64,000 nucleotides of DNA from Gp6-AA40 sp035496255 (GTDB lineage: Bacteria; Acidobacteriota; Vicinamibacteria; Vicinamibacterales; UBA2999), in assembly GCA_035496255.1 (NCBI GenBank), contig DATJEU010000094.1:1-64000 (forward strand). The letters run 5' to 3'. Made by a program: the position numbers and the translations under genes. Under the pieces are notes generated by a model, which had not been told where the DNA came from, did no database searches, and was given only the letters and a program-made list of their open reading frames with translations. Shown piece by piece: positions 20,591-30,100 of the stretch. The stretch's first letter is position 1. Each line of letters starts with the position of its first letter.

Positions 20591-20642
20591 TGGTACCGTC
20601 AGCCGAATTACCGATTGCCCGGCACCGCGCCCGGGGTGACTC

Positions 20643-23600
20643 ATGGCCGAATCATTTCGTCTCGTTCAATCCACGTCGGCGGTTGTCCGTCTGAAGGCGG
20701 CGACCGCATTCCTGGACCAGTTTCCTCCGACACAGCCGGTCACGATCGTCGCGGCCAGCCGCGGCGCTGCCGATGACTTCGTCCGCGGCATCGCTCTTCG
20801 GCGCGGTGCGACGCTTGGTCTCGCGCGCTTCAGCCTCACGCAACTGGCGGCCCGTCTGGCGGCGGCGCCACTCGCGACGAGCGGCGTGGCCGCCGGCTCG
20901 CTGCTCGGTGCGGAGGCGGTCGCGGCGCGAGCCGCATTCGAGGCGACGACCGAGCATCGCCTGACCTATTTCAAGGCGGTGGCGAGCACCCCCGGCTTTC
21001 CGCGTGCGCTCGCACGAACAGTGGCGGACCTGCGGCTGGCCGCCGTGCCGGCGGCATCACTCGCTGCGATCGAACACGGCGGCGCCGATCTCGCGGCGCT
21101 TCTGGCGCGTGCCGAGCATGAGCTCGACGACGCCGAGACGGCCGACCGCACACGGTTGTTCGACGCGGCGGCGGCCGCGTGCGCCGGCGACCCGCTCGCG
21201 CGCCTGCCGCTGGTGCTCCTCGACGTGGCGATTCCATCGCCGGCGGAGGCGCGTTTCGTTGCTGCGGTGGCGCGGGCCGCGACGCAGGTGATCGCGACCT
21301 GCCCGGCGCACGATGCGCCAACCAGCGACGCGTTGCTCGAGGCCGGCGGAACGATTGACACGCTGGATGATGACGCGGTTGGCGATCTCGCCAGCCTCCG
21401 TCGCCATCTCTTCGACGAGGCATCGCCGCCGGTGCGCGAGCGCGATGGCACGCTGCAGTTCTTCTCGGCGCCGGGCGAAGGGCGCGAAGCCATCGAGATT
21501 GCGCGGCGCGTGCTCATCGAAGCGCGCCGGGGCGTGCCGTTCGACGAGATGGCGATTCTCGTACGGTCGCCGCAGCATTACCACGGCCTGCTCGAGCACG
21601 CCCTCGAGCGGGCCGGTGTTCCGGCGTGGTTCGATCGCGGCACACGCCGCCCGCATCCAGCCGGCCGGGCGTTCCTCGCGCTGATCGCGTGCGCGTGCGA
21701 AGGACTCAGCGCGCGACGGTTCGCTGAATACCTGTCGCTCGGCCAGCTCCCTGCGCCTGGTCATGAAGATACCCGTTGGGTGAGTCCCGCCGATGAAGTG
21801 CTGCCGTTGCGGCGCGAGGACGAAGATGACGACGGTCGCGCCGAAGAGGATGCGTGGCTGGACGATTCGTTTGCCGGCCATGCGTCGACGCAGGTTGGCG
21901 GCACGCTGCGGGCGCCGAGACGCTGGGAGCACCTGCTGGTGGAAGCCGCCGTAATTGGAGGCGCGCCGGAGCGCTGGGCGCGACGGCTCGACGGGCTGGC
22001 CCACGAGTGTCGCGTGCGGCGTGACGAGTCGCGTCGGCAGGAACCGGATTCGCCGAGAGCCGACGCGATCAGTCGTGACCTCGAACACCTGGCCGGCCTG
22101 CGCGAGTTCGCCCTGCCGCTGATCGGAGCGCTGTCGGGTTGGGCGGACGCGGTGCTCTGGGGCGTGTGGCTCGATCGTCTCGAACAACTTGCGCCGCGCG
22201 TCCTGCGTGTGCCGTCGCACGTGCTTCGCGTCCTCGGCGATCTGCGGCCGATGGGCAGCGTCGGACCGGTGACGCTCGACGAAGTGCGCAGTGTGCTGGC
22301 CGATCACCTGCGCACGGTCGATGCCGAACCGCCGCGCCGCCGCTACGGCCGCGTGTTTGTCGGCGGCCCGGCGCAGGTTCGTGGCCGCAGCTTCTGCGTG
22401 GTCTTCGTGCCGGGCCTGGCGGAGCGTTTGTTTCCGCAGAAGAGTGTGCAGGATCCACTGCTGCTGGACTCGGCAAGACGTTCGCTGAACCCGGCGCTGA
22501 GAACGCGGGCACACCGCGCGCAGCAGGAGCGATTGTTATTGCACCTGGCGGCTGGGGCCGCGCGGGAGCGGTTGTACGTCTCGTACCCACGCCTGGACGT
22601 TGCCGAAGGACGTGCCCGGGTGCCGTCGTTCTACGCGCTGGACCTGCTGCGCGGTGCCACCGGCCGCGTGCCGGATCACGAGATGCTGGCAGCCGCGGCG
22701 GCGGAAACGGGCGATCGCACGCTCGCCTGGCCGGCGCCGCCGGACCCGATGCTCGCGATCGACGACCAGGAGCACGACCTGTCCGTCCTGCGCCGGCTTC
22801 TCGATGCCGACGATCCCGCCGCCGTACGTGGTCACGCACAGTACATGCTGCGGCTCAATCCGGCGCTGCGGCGATCGATCACCGAACGCTGGGCGCGCGC
22901 CGAACGCAAGTGGTCGCGGTTCGACGGCCTGACGCGCGTGACACCGGCGATTGCCGAGGCCCTTCATTCGCAGCGGCTCGGCCAGCGGCCCTACTCGCTC
23001 TCGGCGCTGCAGCGCTTCGCCACCTGCCCGTATCAGTTCCTGCTCGCGGCGACGTATCGGCTCGAGGTTGCAGAGCCGTCCGTCCCATTGCAGCGCCTCG
23101 ACCCGCTCACCCGCGGCAGCATCGTCCACGCGATGCAGGCGGCATTCTTCCGTGCGATGCAGGAGCGTGGCGCGCTTCCAGTGGTCGCCTCCAATATCGA
23201 TGACGCGCGGCAGACGCTCGACGCCGTTATCGCGCATGTCGCGACGATGTACCGCGACGATCTGGCGCCGGCGATCGATCGCGTGTGGGACGAGGAGATC
23301 ACGCTCATCGCGAGGGACCTGCGCGGCTGGCTCGCCCGGGTCGCCGAAGACGGCGCCGAGTGGACGCCGCGCTATTTCGAGTTCGCGTTCGGGCTGGCAC
23401 CCAACAGCGACCGCGATCCCGCCAGCTCACCGCAGCCGGTCGTCGTCGACGGGCGGTTCACGCTGAGAGGATCCGTCGATCTCGTCGAAGAGCATACGGC
23501 GACCGGCGTCCTCCGGGTCACGGATCACAAGACCGGCAAGGACCGTACGAAGGACGGCCTGACCATCGGTGGCGGCGAGACGTTGCAGCCGGTGGTGTAT

Positions 23601-23906
23601 TCGCTCGTCGTCGAGCAGATGACCGGCAAGCCCGTATACGAATCGCGCCTGTCGTTCTGTACCGCCGCGGGCGGATACAAGGTGCGGACGGTTCCGCTCT
23701 CTTCGCGCAGCCGCGAAGCAGGCCTCGAGGCGCTCACCATCATCGATCGCTCGATCGAGCTTGGATTTCTCGCACCGGCGCCGAGGGATGGTGCGTGTGC
23801 GTGGTGCAGCTACGCGGCCGTGTGCGGGCCGAATGAACAGCAGCGTCTGGCGCGCAAGCCTGAAGACCCGCTGCGTGATCTTCACGAGCTGCGGAGCCGG
23901 CCATGA
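20643..23906 (+). CDS. addB: AddB-like PD-(D/E)XK nuclease subunit with Fe-S cysteines
   Basis: A 1087-residue partner of AddA in the RecBCD-like end-processing complex. The C-terminal nuclease has GSVDLVEE...VTDHKTGKD (Asp, His, Lys of the PD-(D/E)XK core). Four cysteines, Cys795 (FATCPYQF), Cys1052, Cys1055 and Cys1061 (CAWCSYAAVC), match the AddB 4Fe-4S arrangement. The N-terminal helicase-like half keeps the family outline, but the expected Walker A is replaced by AASRGAADDF with no GK(T/S), so it is probably ATPase-inactive. The stop overlaps addA as ATGA. No chi-recognition statement can be made from sequence alone. Confidence 0.85.
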   Translation: MAESFRLVQSTSAVVRLKAATAFLDQFPPTQPVTIVAASRGAADDFVRGIALRRGATLGLARFSLTQLAARLAAAPLATSGVAAGSLLGAEAVAARAAFEATTEHRLTYFKAVASTPGFPRALARTVADLRLAAVPAASLAAIEHGGADLAALLARAEHELDDAETADRTRLFDAAAAACAGDPLARLPLVLLDVAIPSPAEARFVAAVARAATQVIATCPAHDAPTSDALLEAGGTIDTLDDDAVGDLASLRRHLFDEASPPVRERDGTLQFFSAPGEGREAIEIARRVLIEARRGVPFDEMAILVRSPQHYHGLLEHALERAGVPAWFDRGTRRPHPAGRAFLALIACACEGLSARRFAEYLSLGQLPAPGHEDTRWVSPADEVLPLRREDEDDDGRAEEDAWLDDSFAGHASTQVGGTLRAPRRWEHLLVEAAVIGGAPERWARRLDGLAHECRVRRDESRRQEPDSPRADAISRDLEHLAGLREFALPLIGALSGWADAVLWGVWLDRLEQLAPRVLRVPSHVLRVLGDLRPMGSVGPVTLDEVRSVLADHLRTVDAEPPRRRYGRVFVGGPAQVRGRSFCVVFVPGLAERLFPQKSVQDPLLLDSARRSLNPALRTRAHRAQQERLLLHLAAGAARERLYVSYPRLDVAEGRARVPSFYALDLLRGATGRVPDHEMLAAAAAETGDRTLAWPAPPDPMLAIDDQEHDLSVLRRLLDADDPAAVRGHAQYMLRLNPALRRSITERWARAERKWSRFDGLTRVTPAIAEALHSQRLGQRPYSLSALQRFATCPYQFLLAATYRLEVAEPSVPLQRLDPLTRGSIVHAMQAAFFRAMQERGALPVVASNIDDARQTLDAVIAHVATMYRDDLAPAIDRVWDEEITLIARDLRGWLARVAEDGAEWTPRYFEFAFGLAPNSDRDPASSPQPVVVDGRFTLRGSVDLVEEHTATGVLRVTDHKTGKDRTKDGLTIGGGETLQPVVYSLVVEQMTGKPVYESRLSFCTAAGGYKVRTVPLSSRSREAGLEALTIIDRSIELGFLAPAPRDGACAWCSYAAVCGPNEQQRLARKPEDPLRDLHELRSRP

Positions 23907-26900
23907 GCACGGTGATGACCGATGCCGAGGCGCGCCTGCGGATCGAGCACGCGCTCGACGAAACCCTCGTGGTCGAAGCGGCAGCGGGCACGGGAAAGAC
24001 CACCGAGCTGGTCAAGCGGATTCTGCGCTTGCTCGGGACCGGGCGGGCGACGGTCGATCGGCTGGTAGCGGTGACGTTCACGGAGAAAGCCGCCGGCGAG
24101 CTGAAACTGCGGCTGCGCCAGGAGCTCGAGTCGCGTCGGAAGGATTCGGAGGCGGATCCTGCGGATCGGGAGCGCTACGAAGTGGCGCTGCAGAACCTCG
24201 AGGACGCGCACGTCAGCACCATTCACGGATTCTGCGCGGAGTTGCTGCGTGAGCGGCCGGTGGAAGCCGGTATCGATCCGCTGTTCAGGGTCCTGACGGA
24301 AGCGCAGGCGCAGCGGCTGTATGACGAGGCATTCGCGACGTGGTTGCAGCGCGCGCTCGCGGAGATGCCCGAGGGCGTCCGCCGGTCGCTCCGGCGATCG
24401 AGCCGGTCGATCGCCGGCGCGGAAATGAACGACGCGGGACCGGTGGATCGACTCCGGGCGGCAGGTTGGGATCTGGTGGAGTGGCGCGACTTCACGGCCG
24501 CCTGGGAACGTCCGGCGTTTGCGCGGGAGGCGGTGATTCGTGCGCTCGCCGAAGCGGTCCACGCGTTTGCGGCGACGACCCTCCGGCCGTCGAGCGTGCG
24601 TGACCCGTTGTATGTGGACACGGCCGCGGCACGCCGGATCAGCGACGAACTGCGATTGATCCTCGGGGCGGAGGACCTCGACGCGGCCGAAGGCGTGCTG
24701 GTCGATCTGGGCCGCGATCGCGACTTCCGGCGCGCCCGCAAGGGCAGCGGGGCGATGTTCGCGAAGGGGAGCGCGCGAGCCGACGTCTATGCTGCACACC
24801 AGGCGCTGATCGGTGAGCTCGATGCCTTCCGGTTCGACGCCGATGCCGATCTCGCCGCCCTCCTGCGTGAAGAGCTCCGCGGGAGCATCGACGAGTACCG
24901 ACGGCTGAAAGCCAGACATGGCGCGCTCGACTTCCTCGACCTGCTGTTGCGTGCCCGCGATCTGGTGCGGGATCGCGAAGATGTCCGCCGCGACTTTCAG
25001 GAACGGTTTGCCTGCCTGCTGGTGGACGAGTTCCAGGACACCGATCCGCTGCAGGCCGAGATCCTCTTGCTCTTGTCGTCCGACGATCCGCAGGAGGACG
25101 ACTGGCGCCGGGTCCGTCCCCATCCCGGCAAGCTGTTCATCGTCGGTGACCCGAAGCAGTCGATTTACCGGTTTCGGCGTGCGGACGTCGGCATCTACCG
25201 GGACGTGTGCGAGCGCTTGTCGGCGCAGGGCGCCCGCACCCTCGAGTTGACCACCAGTTTCCGAAGCGTGCCCGGCATCCAGCGCGTCGTCAATGCCGCG
25301 TTCGCGTCGCGCATGACCGGCGACGTCGAGACGATGCAGGCGTCGTACGTGGGGCTGGCGCCCTCGCGTGAGGCGATTGCCGATCAGCCCGCGGTGATCG
25401 CGCTGCCGGTCCCCGAACCGTACGGAAAGCGCAACATCTCGGGAGCGGCGATCGATCTCTCGCTTCCTGATGCCGTCGGCGCGCTCGTGCACTGGCTGGT
25501 GAGCGAAAGCCATTGGATGGTCAGCGATCGGCGCGGTGGCCGGCGTCCGATCGAGCCGCGGCACATCTGCCTGTTGTTCCGCCGGTTCGTCAATTTCGGC
25601 GCGGATGTGACACGTGCGTACGTCGATGCCCTCGAGGCGCGCGGGATCAAGCATCTGCTGGTGGGCGGGCGCGCGTTTCACGGCCGGGAGGAGATCGAAA
25701 CGCTTCGCGCTGCGCTTGCCGCGATCGAATGGCCCGATGATCAGCTCTCGGTGTTCGCCACGCTGCGCGGAGCGCTATTCGCGATCGGCGACGAAGAGCT
25801 GCTCGAATACCACCATCGTTGTGGCAAACGCTTCCACCCGTTCGCCGCACCCGACGAGTTGCCGGAACACCTGGCTCCGATCGGTGATGCACTGCGCCTG
25901 CTGGCGACGCTGCACCGGCAACGCAATCGCAAGCCGGTCGCCGACACCATCATGCGGCTGTTCGCGGAGACGCGGGCCCACGTCGGTTTCGCGCTTCGGC
26001 GTGCGGGCGAGCAGGTGCTGGCCAACGCGCTGCACGTGGCAGAGCTCGCGCGACAGTACGAGTTGTCAGGCGGCATCTCGTTCCGCGGCTTCGTCGAAGA
26101 ATTACGGGAGGCCGCCGAGAACGGTCAGGCGGCGGAGGCGCCGATCGTCGAAGAGGGCAGCGACGGTGTTCGCCTGATGACCGTCCACAAGGCGAAGGGA
26201 CTGGAGTTTCCGGTCGTCATCCTCGCCGACATGACGGCGAAGCTGGCGCCCCTCGATGCGTCGCGGCATCTCGATCCGGCGCGAGACCTGTGCGCGCTCA
26301 GGATTGGTGGATGGTCGCCGCGCGATCTCCTCCTGCATCAGGCGATCGAACAGGCGCGTGAGCGGGAGGAAGGCGTGCGCGTCGCCTACGTCGCGGCCAC
26401 GCGCGCACGCGATCTGCTGGTTGTGCCGTCCGTGGGTGATGCGCCATTCGAGGGCGGGTGGACGTCGCCGCTCGACGCCGCCATCTACCCGGCGATGGGC
26501 GCGAGACGCGAGGCGCGGGCCGCGTCCGGCTGCCCGGCCTTCAGGCGGGATTCGGTGCTGCGGCGACCCGACGGCGGCATCGCGTCATCGCAGACCGTGA
26601 GTCCTGGTCTTCATCGGTTCGAGTCCGATCCTGATGCGGCATACGGCGTCGTCTGGTGGGATCCGTCGGCCCTGCATCTGGGTGTCGAACCGCCGTTCGG
26701 CCTCCGCCGGCAGGAACTCATTGCCCGCGATGTGGCGCCGGAGGTCGTTGCCGCCGGGCAGCTCGACTACATCGCGTGGCGCGACTCGCGAGCTGCAGCC
26801 ATCGCGGCGGGCGCCAGACCCTCTCTGGATGTGCGTACCGTCAGCGAGTCGGTCGCGTCCGCTGCAGACGAGCGAACGCCGGCGGCGGTCGAGACGATTG

Positions 26901-27361
26901 CGTTCGACACCGTTCCGGGCGGGCCCTCGGGACCAAGGTACGGGACGCTCGTGCACGCCGTGTTCGCGGCGATTCCGCTCGACGCGAACCTGGAGCTGAT
27001 TCGCACCGTCACGGCGACGCAGGCTCGGGGCATCGGCGCGACATCGGATGAACAGGACGCCGCTGCGCACGCCGTGCACCGCGCGCTTCAGCACGAGGTG
27101 TTCGAGGCTGCCCGCCGCGCCGACGCGGCCGGTCGCTGTCTACGTGAGACGCCGGTGACGCTGACGGCGGGTGCTCAGCTGACCGAAGGTATCGTTGATT
27201 TCGTGTTCACCGACGACCACGGCATGACCGTGATCGACTTCAAAACCGATCGTGCCGAAGGGGAGCGGCTCCAGCGCTACCGGCAGCAGATCGCGCTCTA
27301 TGCGGAGGCGCTGGCGCGCGTCAGCGGCGCGCCCGTTCGCGCCGTCCTCATGAAAGTGTGA
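23903..27361 (+). CDS. addA: AddA-like UvrD-family helicase/nuclease
   Basis: A 1152-residue superfamily I helicase with a C-terminal RecB-type nuclease. Walker A is AAAGTGKT (26-33), motif Ia VTFTEKAAGELKLR, motif II LLVDEFQDTDPLQ, motif III GDPKQSIYRFRRAD, motif V RLMTVHKAKGLEFPVVIL and motif VI VAYVAATRARDLLVVP. The nuclease EGIVDFVFTDDHGMTVIDFKTDRAE...YRQQIALYAEAL carries the Asp and Lys catalytic residues. With addB it forms the double-strand break resection machine used in recombination. It is somewhat shorter than B. subtilis AddA. Confidence 0.93.
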   Translation: MSTVMTDAEARLRIEHALDETLVVEAAAGTGKTTELVKRILRLLGTGRATVDRLVAVTFTEKAAGELKLRLRQELESRRKDSEADPADRERYEVALQNLEDAHVSTIHGFCAELLRERPVEAGIDPLFRVLTEAQAQRLYDEAFATWLQRALAEMPEGVRRSLRRSSRSIAGAEMNDAGPVDRLRAAGWDLVEWRDFTAAWERPAFAREAVIRALAEAVHAFAATTLRPSSVRDPLYVDTAAARRISDELRLILGAEDLDAAEGVLVDLGRDRDFRRARKGSGAMFAKGSARADVYAAHQALIGELDAFRFDADADLAALLREELRGSIDEYRRLKARHGALDFLDLLLRARDLVRDREDVRRDFQERFACLLVDEFQDTDPLQAEILLLLSSDDPQEDDWRRVRPHPGKLFIVGDPKQSIYRFRRADVGIYRDVCERLSAQGARTLELTTSFRSVPGIQRVVNAAFASRMTGDVETMQASYVGLAPSREAIADQPAVIALPVPEPYGKRNISGAAIDLSLPDAVGALVHWLVSESHWMVSDRRGGRRPIEPRHICLLFRRFVNFGADVTRAYVDALEARGIKHLLVGGRAFHGREEIETLRAALAAIEWPDDQLSVFATLRGALFAIGDEELLEYHHRCGKRFHPFAAPDELPEHLAPIGDALRLLATLHRQRNRKPVADTIMRLFAETRAHVGFALRRAGEQVLANALHVAELARQYELSGGISFRGFVEELREAAENGQAAEAPIVEEGSDGVRLMTVHKAKGLEFPVVILADMTAKLAPLDASRHLDPARDLCALRIGGWSPRDLLLHQAIEQAREREEGVRVAYVAATRARDLLVVPSVGDAPFEGGWTSPLDAAIYPAMGARREARAASGCPAFRRDSVLRRPDGGIASSQTVSPGLHRFESDPDAAYGVVWWDPSALHLGVEPPFGLRRQELIARDVAPEVVAAGQLDYIAWRDSRAAAIAAGARPSLDVRTVSESVASAADERTPAAVETIAFDTVPGGPSGPRYGTLVHAVFAAIPLDANLELIRTVTATQARGIGATSDEQDAAAHAVHRALQHEVFEAARRADAAGRCLRETPVTLTAGAQLTEGIVDFVFTDDHGMTVIDFKTDRAEGERLQRYRQQIALYAEALARVSGAPVRAVLMKV

Positions 27362-27382
27362 GTTCACAGAGGCGTCTTTTTC

Positions 27383-27625
27383 TCAGGTGTCGAGCGTGGC
27401 GATCTGGGTCTCGAGATCGGCGATCGCCTGTTCGAGCATCGCGCGATGCGCCGGTGCACAGGCGCGCTGGAGATCCGCGAGCGCGCGCGAGCGCGCCAGC
27501 ATCAGCGTGGCTCGTCGACTGCGCCGCGCGGCTTCGTCGGCGCTGATGGCCGGTGACGGGCGGCGACTCTCACCGGCCGCGTTCTGCTGCTCTTCGACCG
27601 CTTTGCTTTCCCACCCGCGGGCCAT
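27383..27625 (-). CDS. Small helical protein (MARGWESK family), 80 residues
   Basis: The protein opens MARGWESKAVEEQQNAA and continues with charged helices (SADEAARRSRRATLMLARSRALADLQRA, then HRAMLEQAIADLETQIATL), probably a short coiled coil. The MARGWESK start is a recurrent hallmark in small Acidobacteriota proteins, from memory; the function is unknown. The ATG overlaps the stop of the upstream small gene (TGATG), suggesting a two-gene unit convergent with addA. Confidence 0.65.
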   Translation of the reverse strand: MARGWESKAVEEQQNAAGESRRPSPAISADEAARRSRRATLMLARSRALADLQRACAPAHRAMLEQAIADLETQIATLDT

Positions 27626-27831
27626 CAGGCCGCCACGTTTCTATCGGTGGCGCCCGGCCGTCGGCCAAGCGTGCGCACGCGCCGCCAGCCGACGTAGAGA
27701 ACGGATGCGGCGGCGAGCCAGAGCCGCCGGCGCATGTACCAGGGTTTGTGCCGGTTGTCCCCGTCGCGGCGCCCGCCGCGGGGACGCGCGCGGCGATCGT
27801 AGGTCGTGACGGCGCGGCGATCCGGGTCCAT
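27625..27831 (-). CDS. Small basic hypothetical protein with one hydrophobic segment
   Basis: A 68-residue, very basic protein (DPDRRAVTTYDRRARPRGGRRDGDNRH) with a single short hydrophobic stretch WYMRRRLWLAAASVLYVGW that could anchor it in the membrane. The TGA shares a base with the ATG of the next gene, which argues for a real coupled gene. A TGATAAG hexamer region about 8 bases before the ATG resembles a leaderless -10. Composition bias means it could still be spurious. Confidence 0.4.
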   Translation of the reverse strand: MDPDRRAVTTYDRRARPRGGRRDGDNRHKPWYMRRRLWLAAASVLYVGWRRVRTLGRRPGATDRNVAA

Positions 27832-28028
27832 GGGTGGGAGCTTATCATCGCGCCCTTCGCCTGTTCGACCTCGACCAGCTGGTCCACGCCTCGGTTATCG
27901 GCGCTCCGGCGAACGTCGCGGCGCACGAGACGTCACACGATCCGGCAAGCGAGCGCCATTTTTCGGAAGGCGTCCGTCCTTGAACATCGCAGTAGAGGTG
28001 GAACGGAAGTTGTAGTGAGGCGGCGGGG

Positions 28029-28388
28029 GTGATGACCATGACCAGACGCCGCATCCTGGTGATCGAGGACGACTTCAGCCTGGCCACCTTGTACCAATCT
28101 GCCTTGGCCTTCGCCGGCTTTGACGTCGCCGTCGCGGGCGACGGCCTGGCCGCGCTGGAGGACATCGATGAAGACCACCCTGACCTCGTTGTGCTCGATC
28201 TGCAACTGCCGCAAATCGACGGCGGGACGATCCTGCGGGAAGTGGCGGCGACCCCCGACACGCGTGACATTCCCATCATTGTGGTAACCGGCAGCGATGC
28301 CAACGGCCTTCCGCCGGCGTCGGTCGTCCTTCGCAAGCCGTTCGACCCCATCGAACTGGTGGCGGCTATCGAGCAGCAGTTGCACTAG
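28029..28388 (+). CDS. Single-domain response regulator (CheY-like receiver)
   Basis: A 119-residue receiver domain without an output domain. The acidic pair is IEDD near residue 12, the phosphorylated aspartate lies in LVVLDLQLPQIDG, the conserved Thr in VVTGSDA and the Lys in VLRKPFDP. GTG 28029 is the first start; ATG 28032 or 28038 are equally possible. The stop overlaps the ABC1-kinase start as TAGTG, so the two proteins are made together. No histidine kinase is in the window. Confidence 0.85.
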   Translation: MMTMTRRRILVIEDDFSLATLYQSALAFAGFDVAVAGDGLAALEDIDEDHPDLVVLDLQLPQIDGGTILREVAATPDTRDIPIIVVTGSDANGLPPASVVLRKPFDPIELVAAIEQQLH

Positions 28389-30031
28389 TGGCACTTCGGG
28401 CCCGTCTCAGCCGCTACCGTGACTTCGCCCGGTTCGTCGCGAAATACCGCCGTGCCGATTTCGTGACGCACGCGGGCGGGGATTCGCTACCGGATGTGTC
28501 CGCGGACCGGCAGGACGCCGAGGCCTTCGCCTGTGATCTCGAAGGCCTTGGCCCGACGTTCATCAAGCTTGGCCAGCTCCTCTCGACCCGCGCCGACCTG
28601 CTGCCGCCGACGTACCTCGACGCGCTCGCGCGATTACAGGACAACGTCGCCCCGTTTCCCTACGCCGATGTCGAACGGACGGTGCAGGACGCGCTTGGCG
28701 TCCGGCTGTCGAAGGCATTCACCGAATTCGCTCACCAACCGATAGCCGCGGCGTCCCTCGGACAGGTCCACCGGGCGGTTCTGCGCGGTGGTCGCGAGGT
28801 CGCGGTGAAGGTGCAACGGCCGGGCATCCGCGAACAGGTCATCCGGGATCTCGATACCCTCGACGATGTCGCCGCCCTGCTGCACCGGTTCAGCGCCGCC
28901 ACGCGGAACATGGATCCGGTCCGTGTGCTCGAGGAGTTCCGCCGGACCATGATGAGCGAGCTCGATTATCGCGAAGAGGCGCGCAACATGGTTTCGCTCG
29001 CGCACCAGCTTCGCGACTACCGGCACATTCTCGTGCCGCTGCCGGTGGATGACTTCACCACCGCGCAGGTCCTGACGATGGATTACATCGCCGGCACCAA
29101 GATCACGGCGGTCAGCCGCGTCGAATGGACCGAGGTCGACGGGGCCGGCCTCGCCGACGAACTGTATCGCGCATACCTGCAGCAGATTCTCGTGGACGGT
29201 GTGTTTCACGCGGATCCACATCCGGGCAACGTCCTGTTGACGGCGGACCATCACATTGCGCTGCTGGATCTGGGCATGGTCGGGCGGCTCGCGTCGTCGA
29301 TGCAGGAGCAGTTGTTTCGCCTGCTGCTCGCCATCGCCGACGCACGCGGTGACGAAGCGGCCTCGGTGGCCATTGCCATCGGCGAGCAGCACGGAGACTT
29401 CGACGAAGTCGGACTCCGGCGCGCGATCACCGACATGGTGGGTCGCTACCATCGGCAGGCGCTCGGGGAGCTGAACGTCGGACGCGTGATGCTGGAGATG
29501 GCGCGCACCGGGAATCAGCACGGCGTGCGGATGTCCCCGGATCTGGTGCTGCTGGGCAAGACGCTGTTGAACCTGGACGAGATCGGCCGCGTGCTCGATC
29601 CGGAGTTCGACGTCAACGGATCCACGCGGCGCAACGCGACGACGCTGATGCGGCGGCGCATGCTGAAGTCCGCGACGCCGGCGCATATCTTCTCCTCGGT
29701 TCTCGAAGTGCGCGACTTCGCGGAGCGGCTCCCGGCCCGGGTCAACCGCATTCTGGAGGCGCTGGCTGGCAACGACCTCCGGCTGAAGATCGAGGTCATC
29801 GATCACGGATCGATCCTCGACGGTCTGCAGAAGGTCGCGAACCGGATCGCGCTGGGCGTTGTCCTCGCCGCGCTCATCGTCGGTGCGGCGATGCTCATGC
29901 GCGTGCCGACGCCGTTCGTGATTCTCGGCTATCCCGGCCTGGCGATCCTGTTGTTCCTTGTTGCCGCCGGCGGGGGATTGTGGCTGGCCTGGACGATCCT
30001 GGCCGGCGACGTCCGCCGAAGCCGGCAATGA
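28388..30031 (+). CDS. UbiB/ABC1-family atypical kinase
   Basis: A 547-residue UbiB-like protein. The KxGQ-type motif is FIKLGQLLSTRADLLP, the alanine-rich nucleotide loop is PIAAASLGQVHRA, the catalytic lysine segment EVAVKVQRPGI, and the catalytic/metal residues are in HADPHPGNVLL and ALLDLGMVGRL. Two C-terminal membrane spans (IALGVVLAALIVGAAML and PGLAILLFLVAAGGGLWLAWTIL) anchor it. The family supports isoprenoid quinone biosynthesis or lipid handling through ATPase activity. Coupling to a receiver protein is the notable feature of its context. Confidence 0.9.
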   Translation: MALRARLSRYRDFARFVAKYRRADFVTHAGGDSLPDVSADRQDAEAFACDLEGLGPTFIKLGQLLSTRADLLPPTYLDALARLQDNVAPFPYADVERTVQDALGVRLSKAFTEFAHQPIAAASLGQVHRAVLRGGREVAVKVQRPGIREQVIRDLDTLDDVAALLHRFSAATRNMDPVRVLEEFRRTMMSELDYREEARNMVSLAHQLRDYRHILVPLPVDDFTTAQVLTMDYIAGTKITAVSRVEWTEVDGAGLADELYRAYLQQILVDGVFHADPHPGNVLLTADHHIALLDLGMVGRLASSMQEQLFRLLLAIADARGDEAASVAIAIGEQHGDFDEVGLRRAITDMVGRYHRQALGELNVGRVMLEMARTGNQHGVRMSPDLVLLGKTLLNLDEIGRVLDPEFDVNGSTRRNATTLMRRRMLKSATPAHIFSSVLEVRDFAERLPARVNRILEALAGNDLRLKIEVIDHGSILDGLQKVANRIALGVVLAALIVGAAMLMRVPTPFVILGYPGLAILLFLVAAGGGLWLAWTILAGDVRRSRQ

Positions 30032-30085
30032 GTCGCTGCGGCTTCCGCGAGCACCAACGGCGCCGGAGACATCACGAACTAGCTC

Positions 30086-30091
30086 TAGAAT
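30086..30091 (+). promoter_or_regulatory. -10-like TAGAAT before the polysaccharide exporter
   Basis: TAGAAT lies 9 bases before GTG 30101, so the transcript would be nearly leaderless. No clear -35 is seen. It is the first candidate promoter of the surface-polysaccharide locus. Confidence 0.4.
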
Positions 30092-30100
30092 AGGGGCCAC

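Noticed and set aside
20411..20642. Possible tRNA gene (GGTTC-like segments)
   Set aside because: The GGTTC strings belong to heptamer repeats; no acceptor or anticodon stem can be drawn.
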